Shown: one piece after another, positions 12,901 to 26,785 of the stretch
Layout of the letters: the number at the start of each line of letters is the position of its first letter
How positions within the stretch are numbered: the first letter of the stretch is position 1
Assembly (NCBI RefSeq): GCF_030936135.1
Contig: NC_082594.1
Coordinates: 105,563,020 to 105,627,019, forward strand
Origin: Gavia stellata
Lineage: Eukaryota; Chordata; Aves; Gaviiformes; Gaviidae
Length of the DNA stretch: 64,000 bases
Direction of reading: 5' to 3'
Notes under the pieces: generated by a model
What the model saw: only the letters and a program-made list of their open reading frames with translations
Database searches by the model: none
What the model was told of the DNA's origin: nothing
Position numbers and translations under genes: made by a program

Positions 12901-15900
12901 TTAACAGGTATTAGGAGCAAAGATTTTGCTAAGACAAAATATTTGGGTTTCCCTTTTTAGCATATGCAGGCAACGGTCTTGGAAGACTTAGAAAGGCTTC
13001 TGGGGGCTTGCTGACTTTCATCCATGCATCAAACTTGTCAGAAATAATAGACTTGTAGGAAAACAGGATAACCTTGACTGGATATTGCCTCCTATTTTAG
13101 GGTTGAGTTAGGTAGTGATTTATACCTGCATGTCACCACGTGCAAAAAACTACCTGAACCCAAAAGGTATTACAAGGATCTGTTAGCTCCCTGGGACTAT
13201 GGCACCAGGGTTTCACACTACTTTGCTGCCATAATGGCTGCCTCTACGCAGTCAGAGTTGAAGGGGAATAAGCTTCACCTTGACACAAGCAGCTCAAACC
13301 TACAGATACTGTGAGAACTTGTCTGAGTATCAGTTCTTCTGCACCATGCTGCCTTCACGCATGGCCTCAGTCTGTCGGTGTTGCTTGAAATGGGAGCCTG
13401 GAGAAGATTGCTGACACCAGCTGAACAGAAAGCAGCACTGTAAGTAATGCACACAGTCATCTGTTTGGGTTTGTTGGCCTTGCTTGTCTCGAGAGAGAGG
13501 ATTCTTGAAAATCCGTGATGTGCTGTCTTGCGGTTCAGTGTGATTGCAGGCACCAGTAGGAAGCCTCTGAAAATGAGAAATATCATAGTTTTAACAGAAT
13601 AGAAGACTAATACGGTGGTTGAAGGAAGGAGGGGACCTTCTACCTCCTTAAATCATAATGGTTACAAAATGTGAGACTCCTGTGTCTCTAAATTACTGCT
13701 TACTGAGGCACTTCAGCGAATCAATCTCTGCAAATAGCTATCCCATTTTAACTTCTCTCTAGGCATCCACTAACCCAGCCTCCTGCTCCAACTCTGAATG
13801 CAAGAACTGGCTGCCACTGGCTACTGAATTATAGGCTCTGGCATCATTGCAGTGACATTTCATAACAATAAAAATTAGCCTGGGTTTAAAATGGGGAAAA
13901 AAAAAAAAGGAGAAAGCATCTGAAGGGAGAAGGATGTTTTTTCCTTCCAATCACTCTACATGCATGGCACCCTCTAAGACAACGTGAGCAGGACTCGGTG
14001 CCAACACACTGAGATGAGCCGCCTACCACTTCTCATGAAACTAAAGGCAAGAAGGATCCCCTCCAATTGTCTAGCAACATCACTAGGCCAGTTATTGGAG
14101 CCCAAGTGTAATTTTAGCAGCTGCTGGCATTTGGGAGATGTGGGCAGTTGTATATCGTGCATGCTAATGGCACATAATGGTGTTGGGCTGATCCTTCATT
14201 TCTCTTTACAAATAGCAGTTCCAGTAAACTGATAAAAGAAAGCTTTAGGGATCAGGGCTAAGAGGTGAGAGTGCCTGACAGCATCAGCCCTGTGCCAGCT
14301 CTCAGGGACTGGTCCCAAGGACATTGCTGCCAGTGGCAAACCCAAGCTGAACAGGGCCTGGCCCTTGTCACATGCAGGTATACGTTGCTATCCCCATGCG
14401 ATCTTCTCCACTGAGTCCATACAACAGCTCCTGGGGACACATCATTAACAGGATTGCAGAATTGATCCAGCTGAAAAATAACCCTAACAAAAGATACTGT
14501 GAGGGTTATTTTAAATAATTTATCTATTCTATGCAAATATTAGGTATACGTAATCACGTATTATGTCATATATAATTGCTATGCATGTTTTCATACATGT
14601 AAATTTATATTTTTTACCATATCTGCCCAAACATCAAACTTGTCATTTTTAACCTGGATGAGTTATTGCTGTGGCTCACCTTTCTGTGATGTGTGGCATT
14701 TTTAACAAAATCGTATTTCACAAAGCCTCTGCCATGCACTGTTGCTAGTTCTGATTGGCCCCTTGTGCCGCTTTCCAGCTGGGACTCCGGGTCAGATCCT
14801 GCTGCCTCACGAGCGCGCAGCCCACAGGCTGTAGCCAGGACACATCGCTTATTTAACACAGCAAGCATAAAATCCAGGTGGTGACAATGACGGCCACCCA
14901 AACGATGGCCCATTTGAACCAGCGCTCCCCTCTGTCATCTGTGATGGGGAGAAAGAAGGCGGGGGGTGCTCCCCGTGACAGCCGGAGGTCCCCGTACTTC
15001 TGCTCACCTCCGTGGCTGCGGGCCGGCCGCCCGCTTGCAAAAGGGCAGAGCAGGGAGTCGGCAGCGGTTCCTCCTCAGCCCCAAAAAGGCTGCTGGAGGT
15101 CGAAGGGCTGCGCTTTGCCAGGACCTCACCTCTCTCAGGAAAAGAGGTGCAGCCAGCGGAGCTGCTGGCCAGCCAGGCCAGGGCGTCCCTTCGGCTGGGC
15201 GAGCTGCAGCCCCAGAGCAGTCCCCACGCTTCCCATTCCTCCGTGCTCAAGCAGCAAGTTGTGCAACAGCGTATCGGAAATGATTTTTTAGTAAAAAAGG
15301 CCCTGCTTTTGAAGCCAGACGTAAAAAGATCATAAATCTTTAGAAACAGCTCATTAGGAAGCTGGAATTAGGTACAACTGAGTAGGAATTTTAAAGATGA
15401 CATTCTAATTTTTTTAATTCAAATTATTGATACTGCAATCTTCTATTAATTTCCCTATAATTTGTATATGCATTTAAGAGAACATATACCCTCCATCCAT
15501 CTTGTCAAGCACACACACCCAGGATTTTACCAGCAAGAGGCTGAAAGAACAGCCCAAGGTTAGTAGAGAGAAAGTTGCAGCAACGCCCACTGTCACAGGG
15601 AAATCTGAGTGCCTCTCCAGAAAAAAAATGGGAGCAGAGTTTCATAGCACAGGAGACATGCAGACCTATAGCTTCAGTTTTTGGGTTTTTCTCCTCTGCA
15701 TTACTTCAGTTAAAGTGCTTTAAGCACACGACTGAAAATGTCAGAGAACAAATCAGTATCATTGAGAAGAGAGTGTTGTTGGTGCACCAGCGTATCACAC
15801 GTGAAGAGGGGGACAGCACTCCTGTCTGCAGTGGTTTTGCTGGTATGACTGCTACTGCCTGACACTTTCCCCCTAGGGAAGAGAGAAGTGTTGGGATTTT

Positions 15901-18900
15901 AACCTTACTCCAGCTAACCATCCTCACTCTAATTCAGTTCAGAGCTCAGAAACCATGACAAACCATCTCCAGGGTGTGTCATAGCAGACAAGTAAAGTGC
16001 TTGTTTAGAAAGGATGGGAGTGATTTTCAAATACCCGGAAAAAGCCTGGGTTGAGAATAACCATTTTCAGCTGATTCATTGCATCTGCTACCTGCTGCCC
16101 CAGAAGACATGCCTTGCCTGCAGTGAGGAAAACAAAAGCTCTCTGTCCACAGCCAGCAGCTGCAGGTGGTGGGGAGGAGGAGGAGGAGGGACATGCATCC
16201 ACCTGGGAGGTGCAACCCAACCAGGCAGCTTCCCAAGGGCTAAGGTGCGGCAGCAGCAAATGGGAAGCTCTCTGCTGGACTTTGTGACAAAATGCTGTGA
16301 AGCAGCATTAAAAAAAAAACAATAAAAACAAGTGAGTGGTTCATAATTTTCAGCGCAGTTGTGCCAGACTCCGTACAAATTCAGACCAGGGGCCCTGAGA
16401 GCGCTTTGTCACTGTGGTCCCCACCTCCTTGGAGCTTTATAGACACCCAGTTAAGTAATTAACCAACACAAACATCTTTCTCACAGGGAAAATAAAAAGA
16501 GGCTGTCTTCAACAGAGAACTTTGCCATGTGACATGGTCTTATTTTGGTAACATAAGAGGGAGTTCTGACAACAGTTATGGAAAATGGAGGGGTTTTTCC
16601 CCTTTTTTAACATCCTGCTACTTGCCGTTACTTGGTAATCTTCTGTTATGTTATGCTTACCTCACATTCTAAGCCTACCCATTTTTAATTACTTTTTTAC
16701 TTTTGATTTTATAAATCTTTTTCATTTGCTTCCCAGATTTTTTATGCTCCTTTGTGCATTTGCACATTTTCTCGTTATCTTCTTAGATTTTTCTGGGTTA
16801 GATTCTTAGATCTTCTTAGATTTTTCTGATGTGAAATACGACCAAGTTACATGCAAAGCCTTGGAGCATATTCATTGTTACCTCTTTTTTTGGATTTAAT
16901 TTCCCCCCCACCCTTGACTATTATTGATGTGTTTCTTGGCTGGCACTAGTGTACTTAGGATACAAATGCCTGATGACTCTACTGAGATCTGGACAACAAG
17001 AAACTTCCCCTACTGAGCTGCCAAATACCCGTAGCAAACACACGCCGCCCCTGTGTTGCTCCCTGCCTCGGCACGCAAGCAAACAGCCCTTTTTATCGCT
17101 TTCTGTTGAAACCGTCCCCATGCTGGTTCAGCCCCCATGCCCAGCAGCTTCAAGGACCAGACCTGCACCAGCCCAAGGGCAAAGCAGCCCCAGCCCTCGG
17201 GGCATGGGGCCAGAGCGGGGCAGAGCAAAGCCTCTCCGCAGCCAACCCACGGCGGTGGCCCGTGTCTGCACTGGGACACGCTGACCTTAGCAGGGGCAAG
17301 CCAGCGTTGCCACACAGGAAGATGCCAGGCCACCATGACCTCCTCCTTTGTGCAGGCTCCTATTTCTCACAGGGAGGATGTGGGCTACCAGGCTGCTGGG
17401 TGATGTCCTCCACCCAGCCCCAGCCTCGCAGCGGCGGAGGCCAGGCTGCAGCGGAGGCTGCTGCCGCATGGCAGCACAAGCCAGGGGGCCAGCGAGGGCA
17501 GAGCCCTGAGGGTGGCAGATGGCCATGGTCCGTGGTTTCGTCACCTTGGAAATGCCCCATGCCATTTCTGCTGGCCCTGCCAGAGTAGCCAAGCACTGCT
17601 GTGGGGCTCTGCTGACCGCTGGTGCCCTCGTTGAGCCTTCGTCTCCACCATATGTGTCAATACATCTCCTTCCTACGCCTTCAGGATGCGTGTCCTCTGC
17701 ATTCAGATTTTATAGAGTGCTGCTTTTCTATCCGGTTGCTTGAATTCATGGTCAGAGTGACATCAGCTGGGAAAAGCTGGTACTGGAGCAGAACTTTATT
17801 TTAAAGAAGTTTCCACCCAAAAGCAAGTTTCCCCATGGTGCACGGAAGAACAACTCAGTTCTGAAATCCAAAAATCCCGGGCAAATTATAACTTCCCATA
17901 ATCTGAAAGCAACCAATGACCTCCCTCTTTAAAAGAGTTACCCAGTTTAATACAAAATGAAGTGGTACTTTAATTATTCATTTTAACTGTAAATTCTTCA
18001 TACATGCAATTAGCAAGAGAAAACTGGAGCGTGACAGCAATGCTTAGCCTGGCTGAAGGACAGAGTTGAGCACAGTGGGGTTTTCTCTTTCAAGCATACA
18101 GGAATGAAGCTTCAGCATCAGCTCTCTTGGGGGCTGGAGGTGGCAATTATCATACTGATGCGCTGGCTGCTTGATAGGATTTTTTTGTTGTTGTCCTTCT
18201 GGTGGTAGTAATTGTATTTTAATGTTATATTAAGACTACAGGTTTCTCATTAAAAGGCAAGGCAGTTGCAACACAATACTAAGTGATTCAACACATGTTT
18301 ATAATAATTTCTGCTTCTGACTGGCAACTCATATTACTACACAAGAAGATAATGTGTTTCATATGATCTGGGCATAAATCAGGACCATATTTCTTTCTGA
18401 ATGATATCAAGAATTACTGTAAAGTACCTTGGACAATTTTGGCATACACTGATGAACAGAAAAATATATCAAGATTTTTCTTTGGCAAGAAAGCACGCAT
18501 ACTTTGTTTCTGAATATGTGATAAGTGAGGTTGGAGAAATCCTTCCCAGAGGAAGATAGTAGAGAAATTCTTGAGGACTCAGAAGTTTCTTTTTCTTGGG
18601 GCAGGGGACAAATGTGTATGAATTTTTTTTCAGCCAAAAATATCTACAGGTGCAGCTGAGCTCGTCTTTTGGGAAAAGAAGCTGTATGAGCTCTTGCTCA
18701 GTAATAGCTGTGATGTTTGTTATTTTCAAATCTATTATTGATTTGCTGAACCCCCACAACCTTGGCAGAAGGGTTTCTGATTAGGATTTTATTTAGCGAC
18801 TAAAGTTTTGTAGCTCCAGTAAGTGTCAGGCATTGTCAGTGTCTAAGATAAGCCTTGCAAAGGGAAATTGCCTCTTTTTCATATAGAAAACTGATCGCCC

Positions 18901-21900
18901 TGAAGGTCACAGGGGAAAAAACATTTTAGACACAAGCTAATTTAAAAGATGATGGAAACACCCCATGAAAATCAGTCTGCATGCTGCATGTCTTTTGAGA
19001 GAAGGTAAAAAGCTGAGCTTCCCAGGACAACAAGGGAAAAAGCTGAGCTTCTCAGGAGAACTTCACTCCTGGAATTGTTTGGGCACCAATGCCCGTTGGT
19101 AAAAAGACAGGTACTGAGCTAGCATGCTCCCTGGGACCACTGTCAGGAAAAAGGACTATTTTTGCCTTTAGTTCGTCCATTTCATTGAAGAGTTTCCAAG
19201 GTGATCTAAGGAAAGGGAAGGAGCAAAGTGCGTACCAGACTAAACAGCTCCAGTTAATTCCCAAACTATTTATGAAAGTGAGATTGAGTTGGTATGAAGT
19301 TTGTGAGTTTCTGTGCAGCAAAGAGCATCTGGCCAAACTTTAACTTTGCTGCTGATTGAAAGAAAATTGTGATCAGTAGGTGAAGCAATGGAAAACTGCA
19401 GGAAAAGTGGAGAGCATAGCAGCACGCTTCTCTCTAGCAAGAGCTCCTCTGTGATCACAAGGCCAAATACAGTTTAAAAAAATGAAAGACAAGATTCCCT
19501 GGTATTTAGAGGTTTCAGGAGCGAAGGCTTTAAATGGGTAATTTAAAATGCTTCATTGAATAACACTGTAATATAACAGTCTGTTGGAAGTTGTCTGCTC
19601 CCCGGGATCACAGCTCACCGGACGTATCTGTTAGCTAATGCTGAAAATAATTCTCCACAGGACGCCCAAAGTTTAATCAGAGCACGTTTTCCAAAAGCCT
19701 CCAGTGAAGCCCAGATAACGAGAGAAGAAATGTTTCTAGGTGTACACTGCTGAAAATGAAAGAGGAAGAACTGCATTTATCTGTTTCCTTTTCCCGGCCC
19801 AAGGGGATAATCAATGCCGGTTGCTTCGGTTTGCAGCTAGCAAGAATATAATCAAGAACTACCTTAACACCGCCTGGTTTAGTTACAGAGGCTCTCTGAG
19901 ATACGGAGCTGACAGGAGGCAGTCCCTTGGCTTACAGTACTGGCTCCTCTCAGCACCTGCTACGGCTCTCGCTGCTTTTTCTCAGAGCTGCTTCGGCTGA
20001 GTCAGCAGTTTCCTTGCTTCCCTGCATTTTTGTTTTCCAGCGATGGCTCCCTTTCCCTGACTTGCCCGCACCTTCAGCCCACACCAGTGCTCCACCTGCA
20101 TTTGTATAAAGTCTATGAAATAACACGCCCAGCCTCGCAGCTGACGTGTCTGATCGGCTTTGCACCTCTAAGGAAGAAGTCTCTATTTCTTCCTTCAGTT
20201 TGTTCTCTTCAGCCAGGTCTCTCTTAAAACTAAAAAATAAAAGCACTCCTCCTTTTGAGCTTTGTCTACTGCACGGTGAAGTCCCAAGGGCGCAATGCTA
20301 CCTGACCAAGCAAAGCTAGGGGACCACCCGCCCCGGGGAGCCCACCCCCTGGGACACCCCCTCCCAATATACTTATTTGTTTATAAACTTGCACAGCACT
20401 TTTCTGTCAGGACACGTTCACTCCCTCGACACAAGCCAGTTTTACTCCAGCCCTGCGCAAAGCCACTTCGACGACCTCGGCAGAGCATCCAGGCAACGGC
20501 CGACTGTCCTCTTTGTACCTGCGGGCCTGGTCTAGCTCACCTTCTGGTCCGGGGAAAAACTCTCTTCTATTGCCACCTGTCTGGCTTTATAAGCTTTTTA
20601 CAACCTTTTCCAGAAATGAATTAATATTGCTGTTTTCAGTTTAGTGCCATAAATCAGCTATCGGTACTGTGCTCTAGCTGGTTACTGCCTCTCCTTGAAG
20701 AACTACTCTCCTTTGACAAAATACTTCAGGAGCAACAATGAAACTAATGAAAAAACCATTGAATCCTGTTGTCCAAAATAGAGTCCTTTCCATCCCAACT
20801 CACCCATGCCCATGAATCGCAGCTCTGTTTTTTCCTGCTTTTCCAGTTGAGCAAAATTCAGCAAGTGGCCAGTCCACAAAAGCATGCAAAAAGGCTGAAT
20901 TACGCTTTATTTTCCTACCTGGCTACGCCAATTTGAGCACGATCGCACCTACTCAGCTCTTCAGTTTCACAGAACTTGTGAACGTTTACTGTTTCTAACT
21001 GTTTAGATATAACTGGCCCGTGGGTTGAAAAGTTGGTAGAGCAGGAAAGACAGACACACCTCGTCATAAAACCCCCTCTACACTAGGAGTATTCCCCAGC
21101 TGCATTTTTTTCCTCTTCATTCTTACAGAGTTCACTTTAGGGCCAGTGAATTACTCCCGACGACAAGTTCAAGCTCCTGTTACAGCTTCTAGTTCCTTGC
21201 TGGGTACAGTTCAGGTGATCTTATTAATTTATGTTCATAGGCCAAACTGCTGCCCCATCAGTTATGCTTCCCCCGGCTGTTTTTAGCGGACGAGAGCCAG
21301 GAGAGGCTCCAGTTACACAGCGAGTTTCACACCCTCACCAACTGTCTCTAACCTCCCTTCGCTCATCTCCAGGGGGAAATCAAAGTCCCGAGGTGGGTAT
21401 TACAGATTCCTGCATGGGGTGCTTTCTGTGAAGCCCAACACGTAGGCATGCCTTAGGAGGCAGGGAGCGTGCTTCATTTTGGGAATAATGCAGCTTTGAG
21501 TTTCTGGACTAAAACATCGCTTTCTTGGGGGAAAAAAAAAAAAAAGAATTAATACTTTTTCTGTCCTAACCCTGAAGTTTAAAAAACTGCACCCTGCAGG
21601 TGTCCTTCCCCCTGGTTAATCTCATTAAATCTCATCTCTTGCATTCTCACTCTTCCAGACTCATTTTTCCATGCATACTGTTTGCAGCTTTCACTCTTAG
21701 AAGATTTTTTTAAATATCCTGGTTTCTCATTGTCTTCTGCAGCTGAAGCTTTTTGCAAACCCAGTTCCTATGAAGCAGTTCCTGCAGCGTCCTTGAAAAT
21801 GAGAATATTGAAAAACCTAAGCTCAGTGGGATGAAGGGGGAAACAGCTATCTAACATTTTTTTAATCTCAAAATACCTTTCCCTAAATGGGAGGAATTTC

Positions 21901-23824
21901 AAATAAACAACAAATCTCCTAATTTCTAAGAAATAGTTTGTTTAGTGCCATCCATGCTTGCTTCAATTATAATTGACAATTGATACATAATAGATAATAT
22001 ATATAATTTGCTTTTTGTCTACCGAGATGGGGGTATTCTACTTGGACTAGTGAATTCTGATAACACACAGGACTAGAAATCCAGCTTCTAAATGCTAGTT
22101 TCTTCCATTTAGGTTACAAGGCAAGGTTGCAAAGGTAAGAAAAAAATATGTGTCTTAAGATATCAGATCTATTATGGACAGTGAGGGGTTTTTTTAATAC
22201 TAAAGACTCCCAGCTCATTTAGATCATTAGTAGCTAATACCTGAAGCAATTCAATAGACAAAATTAAGTGTTTCCACAAGTTTTCACCAAAGCTGTGCTA
22301 AACTAAACAAGTTTTTCCTGCTGTTTCTGAACGACCATTTCAATTCTGGCAACCTGAAAATTACTATAAAGAATAAACTGAATTTTTATTACAATCTGCT
22401 GTCCAGCAGTTGTTTTAGAATTCAAGAGCTGTTGGGCAATTAAAAACTAATGCCCTGCAGGTAGTTTCAGCTGTTTCTGGTATCATGAGACAACTATTTA
22501 CATGAGGATTTCAACTGTTTCTGATACAGAGTGATCTCCTCTCTTAAACTGCCTTTATTTTTATTAAATATCTGCTTAAGTAAGTTGCTTACAACTATGA
22601 TTGATAATTAATTACATTTGGATTCTTTCTTTCCCATCATAGCCAGTTATGGTGACACCACCTACAAAAAGAACCTACTTGGATGTTGTATGTCACAAAC
22701 ACAACAACCAATTCCTCTGTTTTTCCAGGTAAGAGAGAACTGTTTCATGGGTTACAGACATATCTTCCTGAAAAACAAAAAAACCCAGTCTAGTCAGTAA
22801 AAATATTCCCTATAGACCTGTATGAATGCATCTTATATCACAGTCTTTTAAAAAAAAAAAAAAGTTTCCCACAAACCTGTGTCAATGAACCTTACATCAT
22901 CCTTCTTTCACTATCAGGCAATGGAGCCCCATGTCAGCGTATTTTGCTTAAGATTGATAATTGTAAGCTGTTAGTTTGTAATTCCCTATATTGTTCCAAT
23001 AAAAATTTCCATCTGAGAATGGCAATCCTAAAACAAACTCTCCCTGGCACAAAGATCCCAATTACTATAAACACAAATAAAAAGTCCTCAATTAGTAAGA
23101 CACTGAACACTTGTAAGTGCACTTTAAAAGAAGGCCAACAAATTACTGAAGTGTTCTAAAAAGTTTTCAGTCCATTACGTGCCGTCACTGCTGAGCTAAA
23201 CATAAAGATTTTGAAATCAAGTGCTCTGGTAGGTTTAAAGATGACAAAATATTTCAGTCTTCTATTTGGTAGTCCAGATGGAGGAGTTCACAGGTATAGT
23301 ATTTCTATTGAGTCACGATTTAAAAATAAGGTAGTAACAGTATAACCAGAATTTTACCTTCTTTTTAACAAGGACAGTACTAACAATTGAGTTAGCATGC
23401 CACATGAAGGAAGTGGGGCTATTTGCAAGAATGAAACAAAGTCCAAAGTTTACAAATCAACATGAACCTTTCCAATTTAAACACTCTTAAAACCATAAAA
23501 CTATTTTACAAGACTCCATTTTGTCCTTCTGTTACGTTTCCATCATTATTTTCATCAAAGCACCATTTTGAGACTTATAATTAATAAGTTAAAGCAAGCT
23601 GTTACAGCAATGAAGGACACCGAGTTCCAGTTTAAAAGTAGAAACACATAGCCAAGTATTGAGCCAAAGAAGATGCATCTTCAGAAAATAAGACAGTCTG
23701 CCTTCTTCCTGTGATGAGCTTGTGATCTTAAGAGTAATAAGAATAAAGTGCATGTATTAGTCTTTAAACTGCTTGCACCTGAATGACATCACAAATGGCT
23801 TTCTGAAAAATTAAGAAGTCAACA
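9961..23824. other. Intergenic DNA downstream of GABPA, no supported gene
   Basis: No recognisable coding exon, tRNA or rRNA. The first few hundred bases may still be LTR. Two GC-rich patches stand out (about 14,950-15,230 and 17,040-17,640), the first with a dense CGGGCCGGCCGCCCG core near 15,018. There is an imperfect 34-bp tandem duplication at 19,003-19,070, and a short direct repeat of TCTTCTTAGATTTTTCTG around 16,780-16,828. The rest is AT-rich sequence with homopolymer runs (for example A-tracts near 21,530 and 22,850). Confidence 0.6.
19003..19070 (+). repeat. Imperfect 34-bp tandem duplication
   Basis: Two adjacent copies built on AAAAAGCTGAGCTTC followed by CAGGA.AAC, one starting near 19,007 and the next near 19,037. 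It lies in intergenic DNA with no gene context. Confidence 0.6.
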
Positions 23825-26556
23825 GGCATTAGCTGTATAACATCTTTATTTTACTATTTGACATTTTATGCACAAATATTTTATCAGAGTAAAAATAGAA
23901 AATAATTGTTTCATGTAAAATTACCAAAAAAATGCAAAACACAAAAGAAATGCATAATTATTAGCAGAGTATAAGTGTCTTTATTTAAAGAGTAAAAAGT
24001 ATGCAAAAAACCTTCCGTTTTACAAAAAATTGGGAAATTCTTTCTATGTTTTCCTTCTGGCAGCAACAGAACAACCTTTGACAATATATTCTACAACTTT
24101 TATTTTATTGAAGACATCAAGTTAGTCACAGATTTCTCCCTCAACTACAGAGAATGTGACAGTGATTTTATACTGTTTGAAAGATTCCTTTTTTATGAAT
24201 TAGAACATGGTGGAAAAGCAGATGATCCCACAACAAAGAACCCAAAGGACTACCATACCTACTGAAAAGCTGCAAAATAATAATCAGATCTATTTACAAG
24301 AACAGTGTGATTTTGGAAGTTTCCCCTAGAGGGCTTATGTAACAACAACATTCACAGGGATAAAGCATTGACACTACATTTCAGTTTTGCTGTTAGTTTA
24401 TCCTCCCACAGTCCAGTTTGATCTAGAAAGCTGATATTTTAAGCTTCTCTTCTTTTTGTACTGTATTTTAACTAAAAAGGCCTCTCATGAACTCTACTAA
24501 ATATAACTTGTGACTTGCATTGGACTTCTGTTTAGTAATGGAGCGGCGTTACATACATAGCTGCTGCCACCAAACTATCAGCTTCATCTTATTCTTAGTA
24601 AGCAAACCTGCATCTATTTGTATGAGTCACCTCCAACACTTGCCAACTGGTGGAATCAGCCTACTGTAACAGTAATAAAGGGATTGATGGTTGACCTCTT
24701 GTGACAGGTGCATTTACACATTTTGCTCAGGGCTTCAGAGTTTTTTCGAAACAAAATAAAACCAGCATGCTCAGTAGATGGAGTGCATTAAGCGCTCAAG
24801 AATGAAAATAACATTAAGAGTTACTGAAAGAATCTGGCAAAAAAGGTTTGTAATTGTGGTGATGATGAAAAAAGTCGGCTAGAACTACATGCAAGATATC
24901 TAGTTAAGCAAAAACTATCTGCAGATGAACATCAACCTATAAACAAAAAGCTTTGTCCTCAACACATCTTTAAAATAAACATGAGCCGTATTTGTTCTTT
25001 GCCCTCTGCCTGCAAGTATGACCATTCCTCTTCAGATCAAGAGCAACAGTTCAGTGCTCTCGCTACTCAGTATAAACACATTTTACACTTAGAACCTCAC
25101 TGGACAAGCACTTTTGATTTAAGGTTTAAGGGTAGCTCGATCCCTCACAGAATTAAAGGGTTTCCCTTATCTATTTGCATTTTAGTTGTTAAGTGTTACC
25201 AGAGAGGTTTTCACTTATAAAAAGTTGGAAAATACGCATGGTGACATAATATACTGTTTAATAACGTGAAGGGGCAATAGCAAAACCAAAACTGCACCAT
25301 TTTCAGCCATCAAAGGAAATAGTCTAATAGGCATCAGTATAGAAGCTCAGAAGTTGCAGCCTACTTTTTACTGCATGTATAAGTTTGCATGAAGTATTCT
25401 CTGCAGCTGAGAATTCAGGATACATTCCAAGTATTTCTAGTCATCATCCAAACTTCAAATCGCACCCAGCTCTGGAGCATGCATTTGGCTTACGAAGCTT
25501 CAAAAACATTACTTGAAGTTCAGAAAGAAATTAATTTTAAATAAAAATTGCACATCTTTGTATTTTAATATATGTCAGACTGTACAATAATTTGGAAATC
25601 AAACTTCAATTCTCTGTAAAACTATTTTCAACTTGCATTTTGTTTCTAAACAGGGACTACTGACTGTGATTAACTTAAGTCTTCAGTTACTAAGGTTGAC
25701 TACCATGCAGGTATACGCACCTTGCAGAACAGAGCATTAAACCCCCCCCACCAAAACAAACCACTCTTTGGGTGAGGGCTATTTTTTCAAGTTTTCAAAT
25801 CACCTGATGGGGGGTGGTAGTGGGGGAAGGAGTTTGTCTTCGCTTTTTGCTAAGTGGCTAGCATTAACAGTGTCTTTCAAAAGAGGTAAGTACTTGCCCT
25901 CATATATGCATATTATCTACATATTACAATGAAATACTCATAATTGGCTTTTCACCTAAGCCAGATCTAAACCTGGATCTCCTTCTTCAGCACTGATCTT
26001 CAGTTCAGTCTAATCTTAGTTTCCTTTGCTTATAAACACAGAAGCTATTTTAAGAACCTGATGCTTTGTAGCATTTAATGTGTCTTTCAGCTCTGCTTGA
26101 TTAAATGAGAATAATGAACATATTTAACTTTGAAAGCATCAAATGCCATTTGGTAGTTCAGCAGAGAAGACAAGACTGGAAAGGACTGAGTTCAGACAAC
26201 TGATCAGCCTGCTTGCTGTAGGTACTTCATTTTTGTTAAAAGCACTGCAAAAATTACTTTGTACAGCTGTGGACACAGAATGCTGACCAGTTCTGCCTTT
26301 CTCACCAATTTCAGATTGCATACCGTAGAGGCCCTGACTCAAAGTTGCAGAAGTTGTGGTGATCCCTTAACTTATACTGAAATATATGCTGTTAAAAGAT
26401 CCAAATTTATGCAAGTCTCAGTTCTTTGTAGAAAATCATGCACTATATTGTACTGTCAAGAAACAAACGAAGTTTCCAATTCTGATAAAGGTAAGAGCAG
26501 TAACTGCTCTGGTTATATATGAAAGGCCTCAGGCTCCCACTTCCAGGTACTAGTGC
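23825..26556 (-). other. GABPA: Probable GABPA 3' untranslated region
   Basis: Follows the GABPA stop codon on the minus strand. The sequence is AT-rich and lacks a long open frame. Minus-strand AATAAA signals lie at 23,845-23,850, 23,980-23,985 and within 24,098-24,108. The lowest of these would give a 3'UTR of about 2.7 kb, in keeping with the long 3'UTR of mammalian GABPA. The exact cleavage site is inferred, and several alternative ends are possible. Confidence 0.5.
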
Positions 26557-26785
26557 TTAATTATCTTTCTCTGTTTGCAGGGATGCTGTCGCCAGCGCCA
26601 CTGCTGTAACCGGCTGTGCAATGCCGTGGAGCTGCATCTTGGCTAGTTTCTTCTGCTCACATTCTGTGACCAACCGATTCAACTCTGCTGCACTGTATCC
26701 AATGAGAGTTTTCAAGTCGCAGACAAATTTGTACACAAACCTCTTGCCTTGCACTTTGCAGATCATGTCTCCATCATAGTAATAC
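26557..26785 (-). CDS. GABPA: GABPA last coding exon, ETS end and GABPB-binding C-terminus (residues 380-455, stop)
   Basis: Acceptor with a long T-run ending TACAG; stop TAA at 26,557-26,559. Encodes [20 protein letters not shown] (end of the ETS domain) and the C-terminal tail ending in [11 protein letters not shown]. The preceding intron is about 4.9 kb. Confidence 0.97.
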
